Assembly (NCBI GenBank): GCA_019637555.1
Contig: JAHBVK010000024.1
Location: 1-64,000 of the forward strand
Length of the DNA: 64,000 nt
Direction: 5' to 3'
Source of the DNA: Anaerolineae bacterium
Lineage (GTDB): Bacteria; Chloroflexota; Anaerolineae; Aggregatilineales; UBA2796
Part shown: positions 44,760-53,085 of the stretch, in pieces
How positions within the stretch are numbered: the first letter of the stretch is position 1
Layout: the number at the start of each line of letters is the position of its first letter
Program-made: the position numbers and the translations under genes
The notes under the pieces: model-generated
Seen by the model: the letters and a program-made list of their open reading frames with translations, nothing else
The model's database searches: none
Told to the model about the DNA's origin: nothing

Positions 44760-46856
44760 ATGACAACGACGACATCCGAACCACTAGCGCCCGTTTACGG
44801 GCAAGAGACGAGTGAAAGGAACTGGCTGCAAAGCAAAGTGCTTGCCCATCTTCCACTTGCCACCGTTTTGCTCATCGGCATTATGCTGCTGGCAGTCGTG
44901 CTTAACTTTGCCAACATTAATACTATTGGCGACGCCAACGTGTACTACACCGCCGCCGTCAAGAGTATGCTGCAATCGTTCTCGAACTTCTTCTTCGTCG
45001 CCGCCGAACCGGGCGGATCGGTATCGGTGGATAAACCGCCCCTCGGACTGTGGCTGCAAGCGATCAGCGCGCTGATCTTCGGCGTCAACGGCTTTGCGGT
45101 CACGCTGCCGCAAATTCTGGCGGGCATCTTCTCGATCCCCGTACTCTATGTACTGGTCAAACGCTACTTCGGCAGCGCCGCCGGGTTGATCGCCGCTTTT
45201 GTGCTGGCAGTCACTCCTGTCGCCATTGCCGCGCAGCGCAACAACACTATGGACGCCACCTTGATCTTCACGCTGCTGCTGGCGGCATGGGCATTCATCA
45301 AAGGCACGGAGTCAGGGAGACTGCGCTGGCTGCTGCTCGGTGGTGTGCTGGTCGGCTTGGGCTTCAATATCAAGATGCTGCAAGCGTTTCTGCCGCTGCC
45401 TGCCTTCTATGCCCTCTATTTCTTGGGCGCTAAAGTCGGCTGGTGGCGCAAGATCGGGCACCTGATCGCTACCACTGTCGTGCTGCTGGCGGTATCGCTG
45501 TCGTGGGTCGCTATTGTGGATCTCACGCCTGCCAGTCAGCGTCCCTATGTCGGCAGCAGTTCAACCAACAGCGCTCTCGAACTGGCAATTGGTTATAACG
45601 GTTTGGAGCGTCTGTTTGGCGGCGTGATCGGTGGCGGCGGTGGCGCTGCACTGCCTAGCACCGGTGACGGCGGTTTCGGTACGCCTCCTAATACTGCTCC
45701 GGATGCGACCAATGGTTTCGCTCCACCAGCGGACGACGGCAGCACGACAGACGGCACTGATGGCACTGATGACAGAGGCGGCTTCCGTCCTGACGATGGC
45801 GGTATGGGCGCACCCGGCGGCGGCGGTATCGGCGCAGGCGAAATCGGTCAGGCAAGTATCACGCGCTTGTTCACTACGCCGCTGGCGAACGAAATAAGTT
45901 GGCTGCTGCCCTTCGGTCTGTTCTCGGTTGGCTTGCTGGTCGTCGCTTCCCGCGTTCGGCTGCCCCTCAGCGATGCTCATAAAGGTGCAGTGCTGTTTGG
46001 CGGTTGGCTGCTGACGGAAGTGGTCTTCTTCAGCGCGGCGAGTTTCTTCCACGCTTACTATCTGGCGATGTTAGCACCGCCACTGGCGGCACTGGTCGGC
46101 ATCGGTGTGCTGCGCCTATGGAAACTGCGCGATCAACATCACCTGCTGGCGAGTCTGTTGTTGATTGCCGCTGGCGCGGGTACGCTGCTGTTTCAGGTTA
46201 GTGTCGCCAGCCAATACACCAGCCTCAGTTCGCTGTGGTGGATAGTTCCGGCGGTGGTCATGCTAGTGATCGGTGCGCTGCTTCTGCTCCAGCGGATCAA
46301 CGCCTCGCCCAAGTTGCTGATCGCTGGTTTTGTCTGCATCGTCTTTGCGATGACACTCGTGCCTACGGTCTGGGCAGGCTTGACCACGCTGGATACAGGC
46401 AATAACACCACGCTGCCACACGCCTACTCTGGCACAAACAGCGGTGGCGGGTTTGCTGGTGCAGGTCGTGATGATGGCGGGATGGCTGGCGGCTTCGGCA
46501 ATGATCGCAGCGTCAATAGCGAGCTGCTGACTTACTTGCAGGAGAACACACAGGACACGCGCTATCTAGTTGCGGTGCAAAGCTCGATGCAGGGCGATCC
46601 CTACATCCTCGCCACTGGACGCCCCGTACTGCTGATGGGTGGATTCTCCGGCAGCGATCCGGTGGTGGACGCCACTGATTTGCAACGGTTGGTAGATAAT
46701 GGCGAACTGCGCTACATCCTTTATGGCGGACGCGGCGGTCCGGGCGGCAATACCAGCAGCACGATCAGCACATGGCTGCAATCAAGCTGCACCGTCGTCA
46801 CGGATGTATCCAGCAGTGGCGGTACGCTCTATCAGTGCTTACCAACCACCAGCTAA
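44760..46856 (+). CDS. GT39-type membrane mannosyl/glycosyltransferase with Gly-rich extracytoplasmic loops
   Basis: 698 residues. The ATG at 44760 is used because CCGGAG lies 8 nt upstream and a longer reading would run into the repeat. Segment 1 is LPLATVLLIGIMLLAVVLNF, followed by GDANVYYTAAVKSML and SVDKPPLGLW, the first-loop pattern of YkcB/ArnT-like GT-C enzymes. About ten membrane segments. A roughly 85-residue loop (about residues 284-370) is low-complexity Gly/Asp/Pro/Thr-rich, and a second one (about 563-585) is rich in Gly, before a soluble C-terminal domain. It takes lipid-linked sugar made by the GT2/GtrA pair and transfers it outside the membrane. Acceptor unknown, possibly teichoic-type or surface glycan. 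Confidence 0.88.
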   Translation: MTTTTSEPLAPVYGQETSERNWLQSKVLAHLPLATVLLIGIMLLAVVLNFANINTIGDANVYYTAAVKSMLQSFSNFFFVAAEPGGSVSVDKPPLGLWLQAISALIFGVNGFAVTLPQILAGIFSIPVLYVLVKRYFGSAAGLIAAFVLAVTPVAIAAQRNNTMDATLIFTLLLAAWAFIKGTESGRLRWLLLGGVLVGLGFNIKMLQAFLPLPAFYALYFLGAKVGWWRKIGHLIATTVVLLAVSLSWVAIVDLTPASQRPYVGSSSTNSALELAIGYNGLERLFGGVIGGGGGAALPSTGDGGFGTPPNTAPDATNGFAPPADDGSTTDGTDGTDDRGGFRPDDGGMGAPGGGGIGAGEIGQASITRLFTTPLANEISWLLPFGLFSVGLLVVASRVRLPLSDAHKGAVLFGGWLLTEVVFFSAASFFHAYYLAMLAPPLAALVGIGVLRLWKLRDQHHLLASLLLIAAGAGTLLFQVSVASQYTSLSSLWWIVPAVVMLVIGALLLLQRINASPKLLIAGFVCIVFAMTLVPTVWAGLTTLDTGNNTTLPHAYSGTNSGGGFAGAGRDDGGMAGGFGNDRSVNSELLTYLQENTQDTRYLVAVQSSMQGDPYILATGRPVLLMGGFSGSDPVVDATDLQRLVDNGELRYILYGGRGGPGGNTSSTISTWLQSSCTVVTDVSSSGGTLYQCLPTTS

Positions 46857-46917
46857 TCGGAAGTGATATAGAGTTGATTTAGCAGTTGGTGTTACCAACA
46901 ACCTCCGCCTCTTGGTT

Positions 46918-46970
46918 CCCCTCTCCTAATCTGTACTCGGATTGGAGAGGGGGTCAGGGGGTGAGGCTAC
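46918..46970 (+). repeat. Dispersed repeat, copy 4
   Basis: CCCCTCTCCTAATC then TGTACTCG then GATTGGAGAGGGGG, followed by TCAGGGGGTGAGGCTAC. The CCTAATCTGTACT core recurs at 55281. It ends 32 nt before the GTG of the response regulator gene. Confidence 0.75.
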
Positions 46971-47002
46971 ATGTAAAAGCAGCAGACTAAGGGAGAAGTT
47001 CC

Positions 47003-47707
47003 GTGAAGACCGTTTTAATCGTCGATGACAAAATGAGTGTGCAGCGCCTGATCGCGGATTATCTGACGGAAAACGGCTTTCGCACAGTGTTGGCAAACAA
47101 CGGACGTGAAGCGCTGTTCGTCGCTCGTCACGAGAAACCCGACATCGTATTACTGGACATCATGATGCCGGAAATGGACGGACTGGAATTCATGCGCCGC
47201 TTTCGCAAAGAGCGTAACACACCTGTGATCATGCTGACAGCGAAAGTAGAGGAGACGGATAAAGTCGTCGGACTCGAACTGGGCGCGGATGACTACGTGA
47301 CCAAACCTTTCGGCATGGCGGAATTGGTGGCGCGCATTCGGGCAGTGCTGCGTCGTGTCTACGAACACGATGAAGCGCCGTCCGCCGAAGTGCTGCGCGT
47401 CGGTGATGTCTCACTGGATAAGCGCACCCGCATTGTCACCGTCGGAGATCGCAAGGTGGAGCTAACGCCCTCCGAGTTCGATCTGCTGACTATTATGATG
47501 GCTGCGCCGGGGCAAGTGTTCTCGCGTGGCGATCTACTGGAACGCTTGAAGGGTAACTCTTTCGAGAATGTCGAGCGCACCGTTGATGTTCATATCCGCA
47601 ATCTACGCGCCAAGATCGAGCCTGATCCCGGCAGTCCGCAGCATGTTTTAACCGTTTTTGGCGTGGGCTATCGCTTTAACAGCGATTTTGACAAAGGCAG
47701 TTCCTGA
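47003..47707 (+). CDS. OmpR/PhoB-family response regulator
   Basis: 234 residues from a GTG start with GGGAGAAG upstream. Receiver has Asp8/Asp9, Asp52 (IVLLDIMMPEMDG) and Lys101 (DDYVTKPFG); the C-terminal winged helix (about 130-228) has ELTPSEFDLLTIMM and VDVHIRNLRAKIEPD, VFGVGYRF. It binds DNA when phosphorylated and pairs with the sensor kinase that overlaps it by one base. Confidence 0.95.
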   Translation: MKTVLIVDDKMSVQRLIADYLTENGFRTVLANNGREALFVARHEKPDIVLLDIMMPEMDGLEFMRRFRKERNTPVIMLTAKVEETDKVVGLELGADDYVTKPFGMAELVARIRAVLRRVYEHDEAPSAEVLRVGDVSLDKRTRIVTVGDRKVELTPSEFDLLTIMMAAPGQVFSRGDLLERLKGNSFENVERTVDVHIRNLRAKIEPDPGSPQHVLTVFGVGYRFNSDFDKGSS

Positions 47708-49116
47708 TGCGCTCCCTCACCTTCAAATGGATTGTCACGCTGCTGTTGACTAGTTTGGTTGGTGTCGTACTGGTCGGTGCGTTTGCCTATCGTGCGACCG
47801 CCACCGAGTATGATCGGCTGCGTGTGGAACAATCGCAGGCTGTATTTGTGCGCGAAGTCACAGCCTATTACGAAGAGCACGGATCATGGGCTGGCTTGGA
47901 AGAATGGCTAGCAGCGCAGCATCCGACTAACTATGGCGGCGATTACGGTGGCAACACTGGTGCTCCTAATTCGGGAGGCGGAGGTGGCGGTTATCGTAGT
48001 GATCCACCCCAGCTATTTGCGCTCGTGGATGCCAATGGAGTCTGTGTGGTCGGGCATGGACCCTTCAATAACGGTCAGCAAGTGCCTGCGCAAGATTTGT
48101 CGGATGGCGTCCCTATCGTAGTTGATGGAGAAAAGGTTGGCACGGCGTTGCTGGCACAGCCGCCACCGCAGCTCGATCCCCGCGAACAACGTTATCTGGA
48201 TAGCACCAATAAGGCACTCTTAGTTGGTGCAATCGGCGCGAGCGCGTTGGCGCTGTTGATTGGTGTGCTGCTTTCGCGCACCTTCTTACGACCACTCTCT
48301 GAACTGACACGCGCCATCACCGCCATGCAGCAAGGCGATCTGAATCAGCAGGTGCAAGTACGCACCAAAGATGAGCTAGGTGCGCTGGCACAAACCTTCA
48401 ATCAAATGAGCGCACAGATCCATCGTGCCAATCAGTTGCGCAAGCAGATGACCGCCGACATTGCCCACGATCTCCGTACCCCGCTAATGGTCATCTCAGG
48501 TTATCTGGAAGCACTGCGGGATGGCACACTGCAGCCCACTCAAGCCCGCTTCGATGCCATGAACAAAGAGGCAGTGCTGCTCAACCGTCTGATCGAGGAT
48601 TTACGCACACTGTCACTCGCAGATGCAGGTGAACTCAAGCTGATCTATCAATCCATCCCGCCGCGGGAATTGTTGGAACAGGTGCGTCAATCTTTCGAGC
48701 CACTCGCCAATGATCAACGGCTCGAACTGAGCGTCGCAGTCGAGGATAACCTGCCCGCACTGACAATTGATCGAGAACGCATGGCACAAGTGCTGGGTAA
48801 TCTGGTGACCAATGCGCTGCGCTATACACCGGTAGGAGGCACGATCACGCTGCGGGCGTCGAGCCATCCGCAGGGCGTACAGTTGGCGGTCAGCGACACC
48901 GGATCGGGCATCGCGGAGGAGCACATCGCCAACATCTTCGAGCGCTTCTATCGCACCGAATCGTCCCGCTATCAAGGTGACGGTGACACCGAGTCGGGCT
49001 TGGGCTTAGCGATTGCCAAATCTATCGTGGAAGCACATCACGGCACAATTGGCGTGGAGAGCAAGCTAGGAGTCGGCAGCACTTTCAGAATCATCCTGCC
49101 GCGTGCCGACAAATGA
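47707..49116 (+). CDS. Membrane sensor histidine kinase with HAMP and Gly-rich sensor loop
   Basis: 469 residues. Membrane segments at about 9-27 and 170-190 enclose a 140-residue extracytoplasmic sensor that contains a Gly/Asn/Tyr-rich stretch (about 76-97). HAMP follows (about 190-242: RPLSELTRAI ... DLNQQVQV), then HisKA with His254 in TADIAHDLRTPLMV, and HATPase with VLGNLVTNALRY, DTGSGIAEEH, ESGLGLAIAKSIVEAHHG. All motifs are complete. ATG overlaps the regulator's stop by one base (47707). The pair sits beside a GT39/GT2/GtrA set, suggesting envelope stress or glycan control. Confidence 0.93.
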   Translation: MRSLTFKWIVTLLLTSLVGVVLVGAFAYRATATEYDRLRVEQSQAVFVREVTAYYEEHGSWAGLEEWLAAQHPTNYGGDYGGNTGAPNSGGGGGGYRSDPPQLFALVDANGVCVVGHGPFNNGQQVPAQDLSDGVPIVVDGEKVGTALLAQPPPQLDPREQRYLDSTNKALLVGAIGASALALLIGVLLSRTFLRPLSELTRAITAMQQGDLNQQVQVRTKDELGALAQTFNQMSAQIHRANQLRKQMTADIAHDLRTPLMVISGYLEALRDGTLQPTQARFDAMNKEAVLLNRLIEDLRTLSLADAGELKLIYQSIPPRELLEQVRQSFEPLANDQRLELSVAVEDNLPALTIDRERMAQVLGNLVTNALRYTPVGGTITLRASSHPQGVQLAVSDTGSGIAEEHIANIFERFYRTESSRYQGDGDTESGLGLAIAKSIVEAHHGTIGVESKLGVGSTFRIILPRADK

Positions 49117-49130
49117 TCAGCAATCTAGCT

Positions 49131-49173
49131 GCGATGAGAGAGGAAACGCTTCCTTTCTCATCGCCATTGTTTT
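49131..49173 (+). terminator. Rho-independent terminator after the sensor kinase
   Basis: GCGATGAGAGAGGAA (49131-49145) pairs with 49150-49164 with one mismatch across a 4-nt loop, and CATTGTTTT follows. It lies 15 nt after the kinase stop. Confidence 0.75.
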
Positions 49174-49191
49174 GCACACCGCAAAATTTGC

Positions 49192-49467
49192 TTAGCGCTG
49201 CCCGAACATCTCCTTCTCAATTACTTCTACTGCGTCTTTTGCCTCTCGCAGTCCCGTACGCAACTCCACCTGATACAACTTAATCGCTTCCATCTTTTTC
49301 CCGGTCCTGATCAATTCCTCGATCTGCGGACGTATCCCTAACTCTAGATCGGGCGGATTATCCTCGTAATTGATGTTCAGATGCTTCATCAGGAAGTCAA
49401 CTTTGCGCTGTAACTCGGCGACCTGCTGCATCAAGGTCGTAATGCGCTCGTAATCGGTTGAGGACAT
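49192..49467 (-). CDS. Small coiled-coil protein with ribosomal L7/L12 C-terminal-like domain
   Basis: 91 residues. The N-terminal 30 residues are helical with heptad-like spacing (TTLMQQVAELQRKVDFLMKHL). The C-terminal half contains KKMEAIKLYQVELRTGLREAKDAVEV, which closely matches the L7/L12 C-terminal pattern KIxAIKxxRxxTGLGLKEAKDxV. It is not the ribosomal stalk protein itself, being too short and lacking its N-terminal and hinge parts. RBS GAGGGAAG precedes the ATG. Stand-alone proteins of this kind occur in several bacteria with unknown roles. Confidence 0.75.
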   Translation of the reverse strand: MSSTDYERITTLMQQVAELQRKVDFLMKHLNINYEDNPPDLELGIRPQIEELIRTGKKMEAIKLYQVELRTGLREAKDAVEVIEKEMFGQR

Positions 49468-49695
49468 GCGCTTCCCTCTTTCTGGTGGTAGTAGTTGGTA
49501 TATTCAAACCAATATTTTACAAAAGATGTTGTTTACTCATCTCATCGAATCGTTTGTAATTGCTGCATTGCTTATTCCATCTGCTGTGTATTGTCGGTAT
49601 CACTCCACTGTCTGCAATCACCTTTACTTATCTCTACTAGCACGAATATTTCCCCAATGGAATTATTAGTGATTCCTTCAGCAGTAAAGTATCAT

Positions 49696-49709
49696 TGGAA
49701 CTGTTTCCA
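49696..49709. promoter_or_regulatory. LacI-family operator-like palindrome upstream of the lacI-type gene
   Basis: TGGAACTGTTTCCA fits the TGGAA-N4-TTCCA pattern of LacI/GalR-family operators, 51 nt before the ATG of the LacI-type gene. This suggests autoregulation. About 290 nt without a gene lie here and no other element is recognised. Confidence 0.6.
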
Positions 49710-49760
49710 TTTCGCTCACAGATCGATTTAGTTCAGAGTCGGTAACGAACGTACATCAAC

Positions 49761-50786
49761 ATGAAGCATTCACCGGAAAAACAAAACGTCACGATTGCCG
49801 ATGTCGCGGAAGTGGCGCAGGTTTCCAAGATGAGCGTGTCCCGTGTGCTCAACGGTCAACCGGGCGTCTCGCAGAAAACGCGTCAGCGCATTCTGGAAGT
49901 CATCGCCGAACTCGGTTACGTCGCCGCGCCGGGACCGAACTCTCGTCCCGTTGGTACGAAACTGGTGGCGTTGATGGTGCCAGACATCACCACCACTTAC
50001 ATGGGCGAGATTTTGCGCGGCGTTTCTGGCGCAGCGGAGCGACTTAACTACGGTCTGATGCTCTACACGCAGGGCGCAGTCAGCGATATTCAGCGCACCA
50101 GCTACTATCTCTCCGTGCTAGGCAGCAGTCTGGTCGATGGTGTGCTTCTTGTTGTCCCGCATGATTTCGAAATCATTGTCACCGATTTGAAAGAACACGA
50201 TCTCCCTTACGTGATCATCGATCACCACAGCAACACGGGCGAAGAACCCAGCGTTACAGCAACTAACCGCAAAGGCATGATCGATGCCATGCGGCATTTA
50301 CTGGCGCTAGGGCATCGCCGCATCGGTTTTATCACCGGACGTATGGATATTGTCTGTGCGCAGGATCGTTTGCAGGGATACCGTGACGGTCTGGTGGAGG
50401 TAAAACTTCCCTTCGATCCCGAACTGGTGCGCGAAGGCGATTTCTTGCAACAATCGGGTTTTCAACATACCCGCGCTCTGCTGCAACTTCCCGATCCCCC
50501 TACTGCCATCATCGCCTCGAATGATGTGATGGCGCTTGGTGCGATGGATGCGGCGAAGGCAGCGGGCAAAATGATCGGGCGAGATCTCTCCATCGTCGGT
50601 TTTGATGACATCTACATGGCATCACAAACCTATCCACCGCTGACCACCGTGCGCCAGCCGATGGCGAACATGGGTGAAGCGGCTCTGGAGATGTTGGTAA
50701 CTTTGCTTCAGGGACGCCCGCTGCTCAACTCCCGCCGTGAACTTCCCACCGAGTTGGTCATCCGTGAATCCACCGGACGCGCCTAG
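49761..50786 (+). CDS. LacI-family transcriptional regulator
   Basis: 341 residues. HTH and hinge at residues 10-58: VTIADVAEVAQVSKMSVSRV, LNGQPGVSQKTRQRILEVIAELGY, then a periplasmic-binding-type ligand domain (VALMVPDITTTYMGEILRGV, GRMDIVCAQDRLQGYRDGL, IIASNDVMALGAMDAAKAAG, SIVGFDD). It should repress its targets until a sugar binds. The adjacent convergent gene is a secreted GH10 xylanase, a plausible target. A TGGAA-N4-TTCCA palindrome precedes the gene. Confidence 0.95.
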   Translation: MKHSPEKQNVTIADVAEVAQVSKMSVSRVLNGQPGVSQKTRQRILEVIAELGYVAAPGPNSRPVGTKLVALMVPDITTTYMGEILRGVSGAAERLNYGLMLYTQGAVSDIQRTSYYLSVLGSSLVDGVLLVVPHDFEIIVTDLKEHDLPYVIIDHHSNTGEEPSVTATNRKGMIDAMRHLLALGHRRIGFITGRMDIVCAQDRLQGYRDGLVEVKLPFDPELVREGDFLQQSGFQHTRALLQLPDPPTAIIASNDVMALGAMDAAKAAGKMIGRDLSIVGFDDIYMASQTYPPLTTVRQPMANMGEAALEMLVTLLQGRPLLNSRRELPTELVIRESTGRA

Positions 50787-50881
50787 GGGAAGTGCCGAGT
50801 GCTAGGTGCTGAGTGCTGAGAAAAGTACCAAGAGCGCCGGAAGTACCTCAAACAATAGCGCGATAATGTTTGACAAATATT

Positions 50882-50923
50882 ATAAGCAGCGGCGATCCGA
50901 TAGTTCAGATCGCCGCTGCTTAT
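50882..50923. terminator. Perfect 16-bp inverted repeat between convergent genes
   Basis: ATAAGCAGCGGCGATC (50882-50897) pairs perfectly with 50908-50923 across 10 nt. It lies after the LacI-type gene and before the end of the minus-strand xylanase gene, as expected for a terminator. The stretch GTGCTGAGTGCTGAG just upstream (about 50807-50820) is a short tandem repeat. Confidence 0.7.
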
Positions 50924-50992
50924 GTCGCCGTTCTCGTTCACGGTAGATCAACGAATACTAGGCACTAATTGCCTCTCGGTAGCACCTTGTTT

Positions 50993-51016
50993 CAACCCGG
51001 CACTTTAGCGCCGGGA
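50993..51016. terminator. CCCGGC hairpin after the xylanase gene, dispersed family
   Basis: CCCGGC (50996-51001) and GCCGGG (51010-51015) with an 8-nt loop, 22 nt after the xylanase stop on the minus strand. The surrounding TTCAACCCGG...CCGGGATC resembles the copies at 9563 and 61839. Confidence 0.5.
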
Positions 51017-51036
51017 TCACAGCGCCTCTCACAGCC

Positions 51037-52878
51037 CTACTTTGTCTTATCCCAGAATACCAACTGACCGAACACACTTGGATTCGACCACGATTCATCC
51101 TGTGTATCCGCTGCCGACCAGATCAACTTGGTATCGCGGGTATCGGCTGACGAGCCGTTCAGATGCGATTGGAATCCCAGCACCCCCATATGCGCAGGCA
51201 CGATCTTCCACGCATCGGTCACCAGCGGCACGGACGCTTCAATGCGATAGCCATCCTCTGTTTTAACTGCTACCACGCTCACCTGTGAGGTATCGCTGTT
51301 GCCGCCGCCGATCAACGGGGCGTCCGGCTTGGTGATATTGGCAGCAAGGATGCCGATCTGCACCACGCCCGGCTTATATTCACCGAGTTTCAGGTCGCCC
51401 GTCGTATTCAAGTAAAACTCAACTGAGTCCTCTAGATACCATTCGCTCGCCGGATTATGTGTGCCATACGCCAGCTTGCTATCTTTCACCTCTGCCAAAA
51501 AGTACAGTTTCTTGTCATCGGCAGTTACTGCAAACTGATAAGAGGTGTCGTTTCCGGCAGGCAACGTCGGACCTTTATCCACCGTAACGCGGGGAACATT
51601 CGTCCAATCGTCTGTTTCACCATCCAGCGTGATCGTCACCGGAAACGGCGCGTAATATACAGCTCCGGCTACACTGTCAGGCGCAAGCTGCGCGGGATCG
51701 CTCTTGGTTGGCGCTGGAACAGCCGCTGCGCCAGCACCGCTGTCGGGCTTCTTCTCGCCTGTCAGGATCGCTACCTCGTCATCGCTCAGGATTGGCGGCT
51801 CTCCAGCGCGGCGTGCCAGCAGATCAAGGATCGCGGTGAATGCAGGCTTTGGCTGATAGTGATCATCGAACAGCAGTGGTGCTACCTTCGGATTGTCATA
51901 GAAGCGCGAGTCCCGCAGCCACGAGTATTTATCAGTCACACCCCAGACGATGAATGCTGTGCAGTAGCCGCTGTCGAGGCATGTTTGCAGCACACTGCGA
52001 TACTCTGCCGCTTCCTGTCGCAGAATATCCTCGGTGGGTTCGCCCTTGTGCTTGATGTCCACCTCGGTGAGCTGAACCTGCACACCCAATTCACCGAGCC
52101 GCTTGATGTTCTCACCCATAATGCGCGGCGATGCACCACGACCATTGCGCGTGTCGCCTAGGGTTAAGTGTGCCTGCAAACCAACGCCATCAATAGGCAC
52201 GCCGCGCGCTTTGAAATCCTTGACCATGTTGTAGATCGCGTCCGACTTGGCATTCATGCCTTCCGCGCCGTAATCGTTATAGAACAGCAGCGCCTCGGGA
52301 TCGGCTTCGTGGGCAAAGCGGAACGCCAGCTCAATGTAATCGTCCCCGATCATTTGCTGCCATGGCGTAACGCGCATTTTGCCGTTGCCATCCGCGATGC
52401 CTTCATTGACCACATCCCAGATCGGGATGCGTCCCTTATAGCGCCCCACTACCGTCATAATGTGATCGCGCAGGATTTGGATCGCCTCATCGCGGCTGAA
52501 TTTGCCATTGCTGAACCAATTTGGTGTGCAGGAATGCCATACCAGCGTATGACCGCGAAACACCATATTGTTCTGTTCAGCGAAATCCATCAATTGATCC
52601 ATCTTGGTGAAGTTAAAGACGCCGCGTGCCTTCTGTAATTCGCAGGCTTTGGCTTCGTTCTCTGGCGTCATCATGTTGAACTGAGTCTTAACTGTTTCAA
52701 CATGCAGGGGATCGCTGAGATGGTAGGTGTAGACTGCTGCACCAACGTAGAACTTATTCTTATCTGCCATCTCGCGCAGTGTCGGAGTTGCGGGGGTGGA
52801 TTGCGCTGTAGTCGGGGCGAGACTGGTAAATGCCAGCAGCAGCGCAAGGCATAACATTACAAAGCCTCGAAGAAACAT
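51037..52878 (-). CDS. Secreted GH10 endo-1,4-beta-xylanase with C-terminal CBM9-like domain
   Basis: 613 residues from the ATG at 52878, supported by AAAGGAT 7 nt upstream. Signal peptide MFLRGFVMLCLALLLAFTSL, cleaved near TTAQS. GH10 catalytic domain at about 33-365: Glu159 (DVVNEGIADG) as acid/base and Glu272 (QLTEVDIKHKG) as nucleophile, with RGHTLVWHSCTPNW in between. It cleaves the xylan backbone outside the cell. After a Pro-rich linker the C-terminal about 190 residues (ITLDGETDDWTNVPRVTV, DSVEFYLN, YRIEASVPL) resemble CBM9, which binds reducing ends of xylan or cellulose. Convergent with the LacI-type regulator gene. A 37-bp inverted repeat lies upstream. Confidence 0.93.
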   Translation of the reverse strand: MFLRGFVMLCLALLLAFTSLAPTTAQSTPATPTLREMADKNKFYVGAAVYTYHLSDPLHVETVKTQFNMMTPENEAKACELQKARGVFNFTKMDQLMDFAEQNNMVFRGHTLVWHSCTPNWFSNGKFSRDEAIQILRDHIMTVVGRYKGRIPIWDVVNEGIADGNGKMRVTPWQQMIGDDYIELAFRFAHEADPEALLFYNDYGAEGMNAKSDAIYNMVKDFKARGVPIDGVGLQAHLTLGDTRNGRGASPRIMGENIKRLGELGVQVQLTEVDIKHKGEPTEDILRQEAAEYRSVLQTCLDSGYCTAFIVWGVTDKYSWLRDSRFYDNPKVAPLLFDDHYQPKPAFTAILDLLARRAGEPPILSDDEVAILTGEKKPDSGAGAAAVPAPTKSDPAQLAPDSVAGAVYYAPFPVTITLDGETDDWTNVPRVTVDKGPTLPAGNDTSYQFAVTADDKKLYFLAEVKDSKLAYGTHNPASEWYLEDSVEFYLNTTGDLKLGEYKPGVVQIGILAANITKPDAPLIGGGNSDTSQVSVVAVKTEDGYRIEASVPLVTDAWKIVPAHMGVLGFQSHLNGSSADTRDTKLIWSAADTQDESWSNPSVFGQLVFWDKTK

Positions 52879-52974
52879 GTTCACTATCCTTTTTCCAAAA
52901 GTAACAAGCACTATGTGGTTGAAGCTTAAGTTAACAGTGGCGAGTACGACGGGTCGCCTGCTGATCCAATATTC

Positions 52975-53011
52975 CGTATCGCACTACGTTACAATCACGT
53001 AATGCGATACG
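52975..53011. promoter_or_regulatory. 37-nt inverted repeat upstream of the xylanase gene
   Basis: CGTATCGCACTACGTTAC (52975-52992) and 52994-53011 face each other around one base, with three mismatches. It is about 100 nt before the xylanase start and 75 nt after the end of the SDR gene. It can be an operator for xylanase or the SDR terminator; no T-run favours the operator reading. Confidence 0.4.
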
Positions 53012-53085
53012 TTATCCATCACTCGCAGTCACACTATACAACCCGATTGGCGAATGAGTCAAGCATTCCACATGGATCAGCTTGG

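Noticed and set aside
49466..49669. 67-codon frame upstream of the LacI-type gene
   Set aside because: No RBS or family match; the region is AT-rich and promoter-like.
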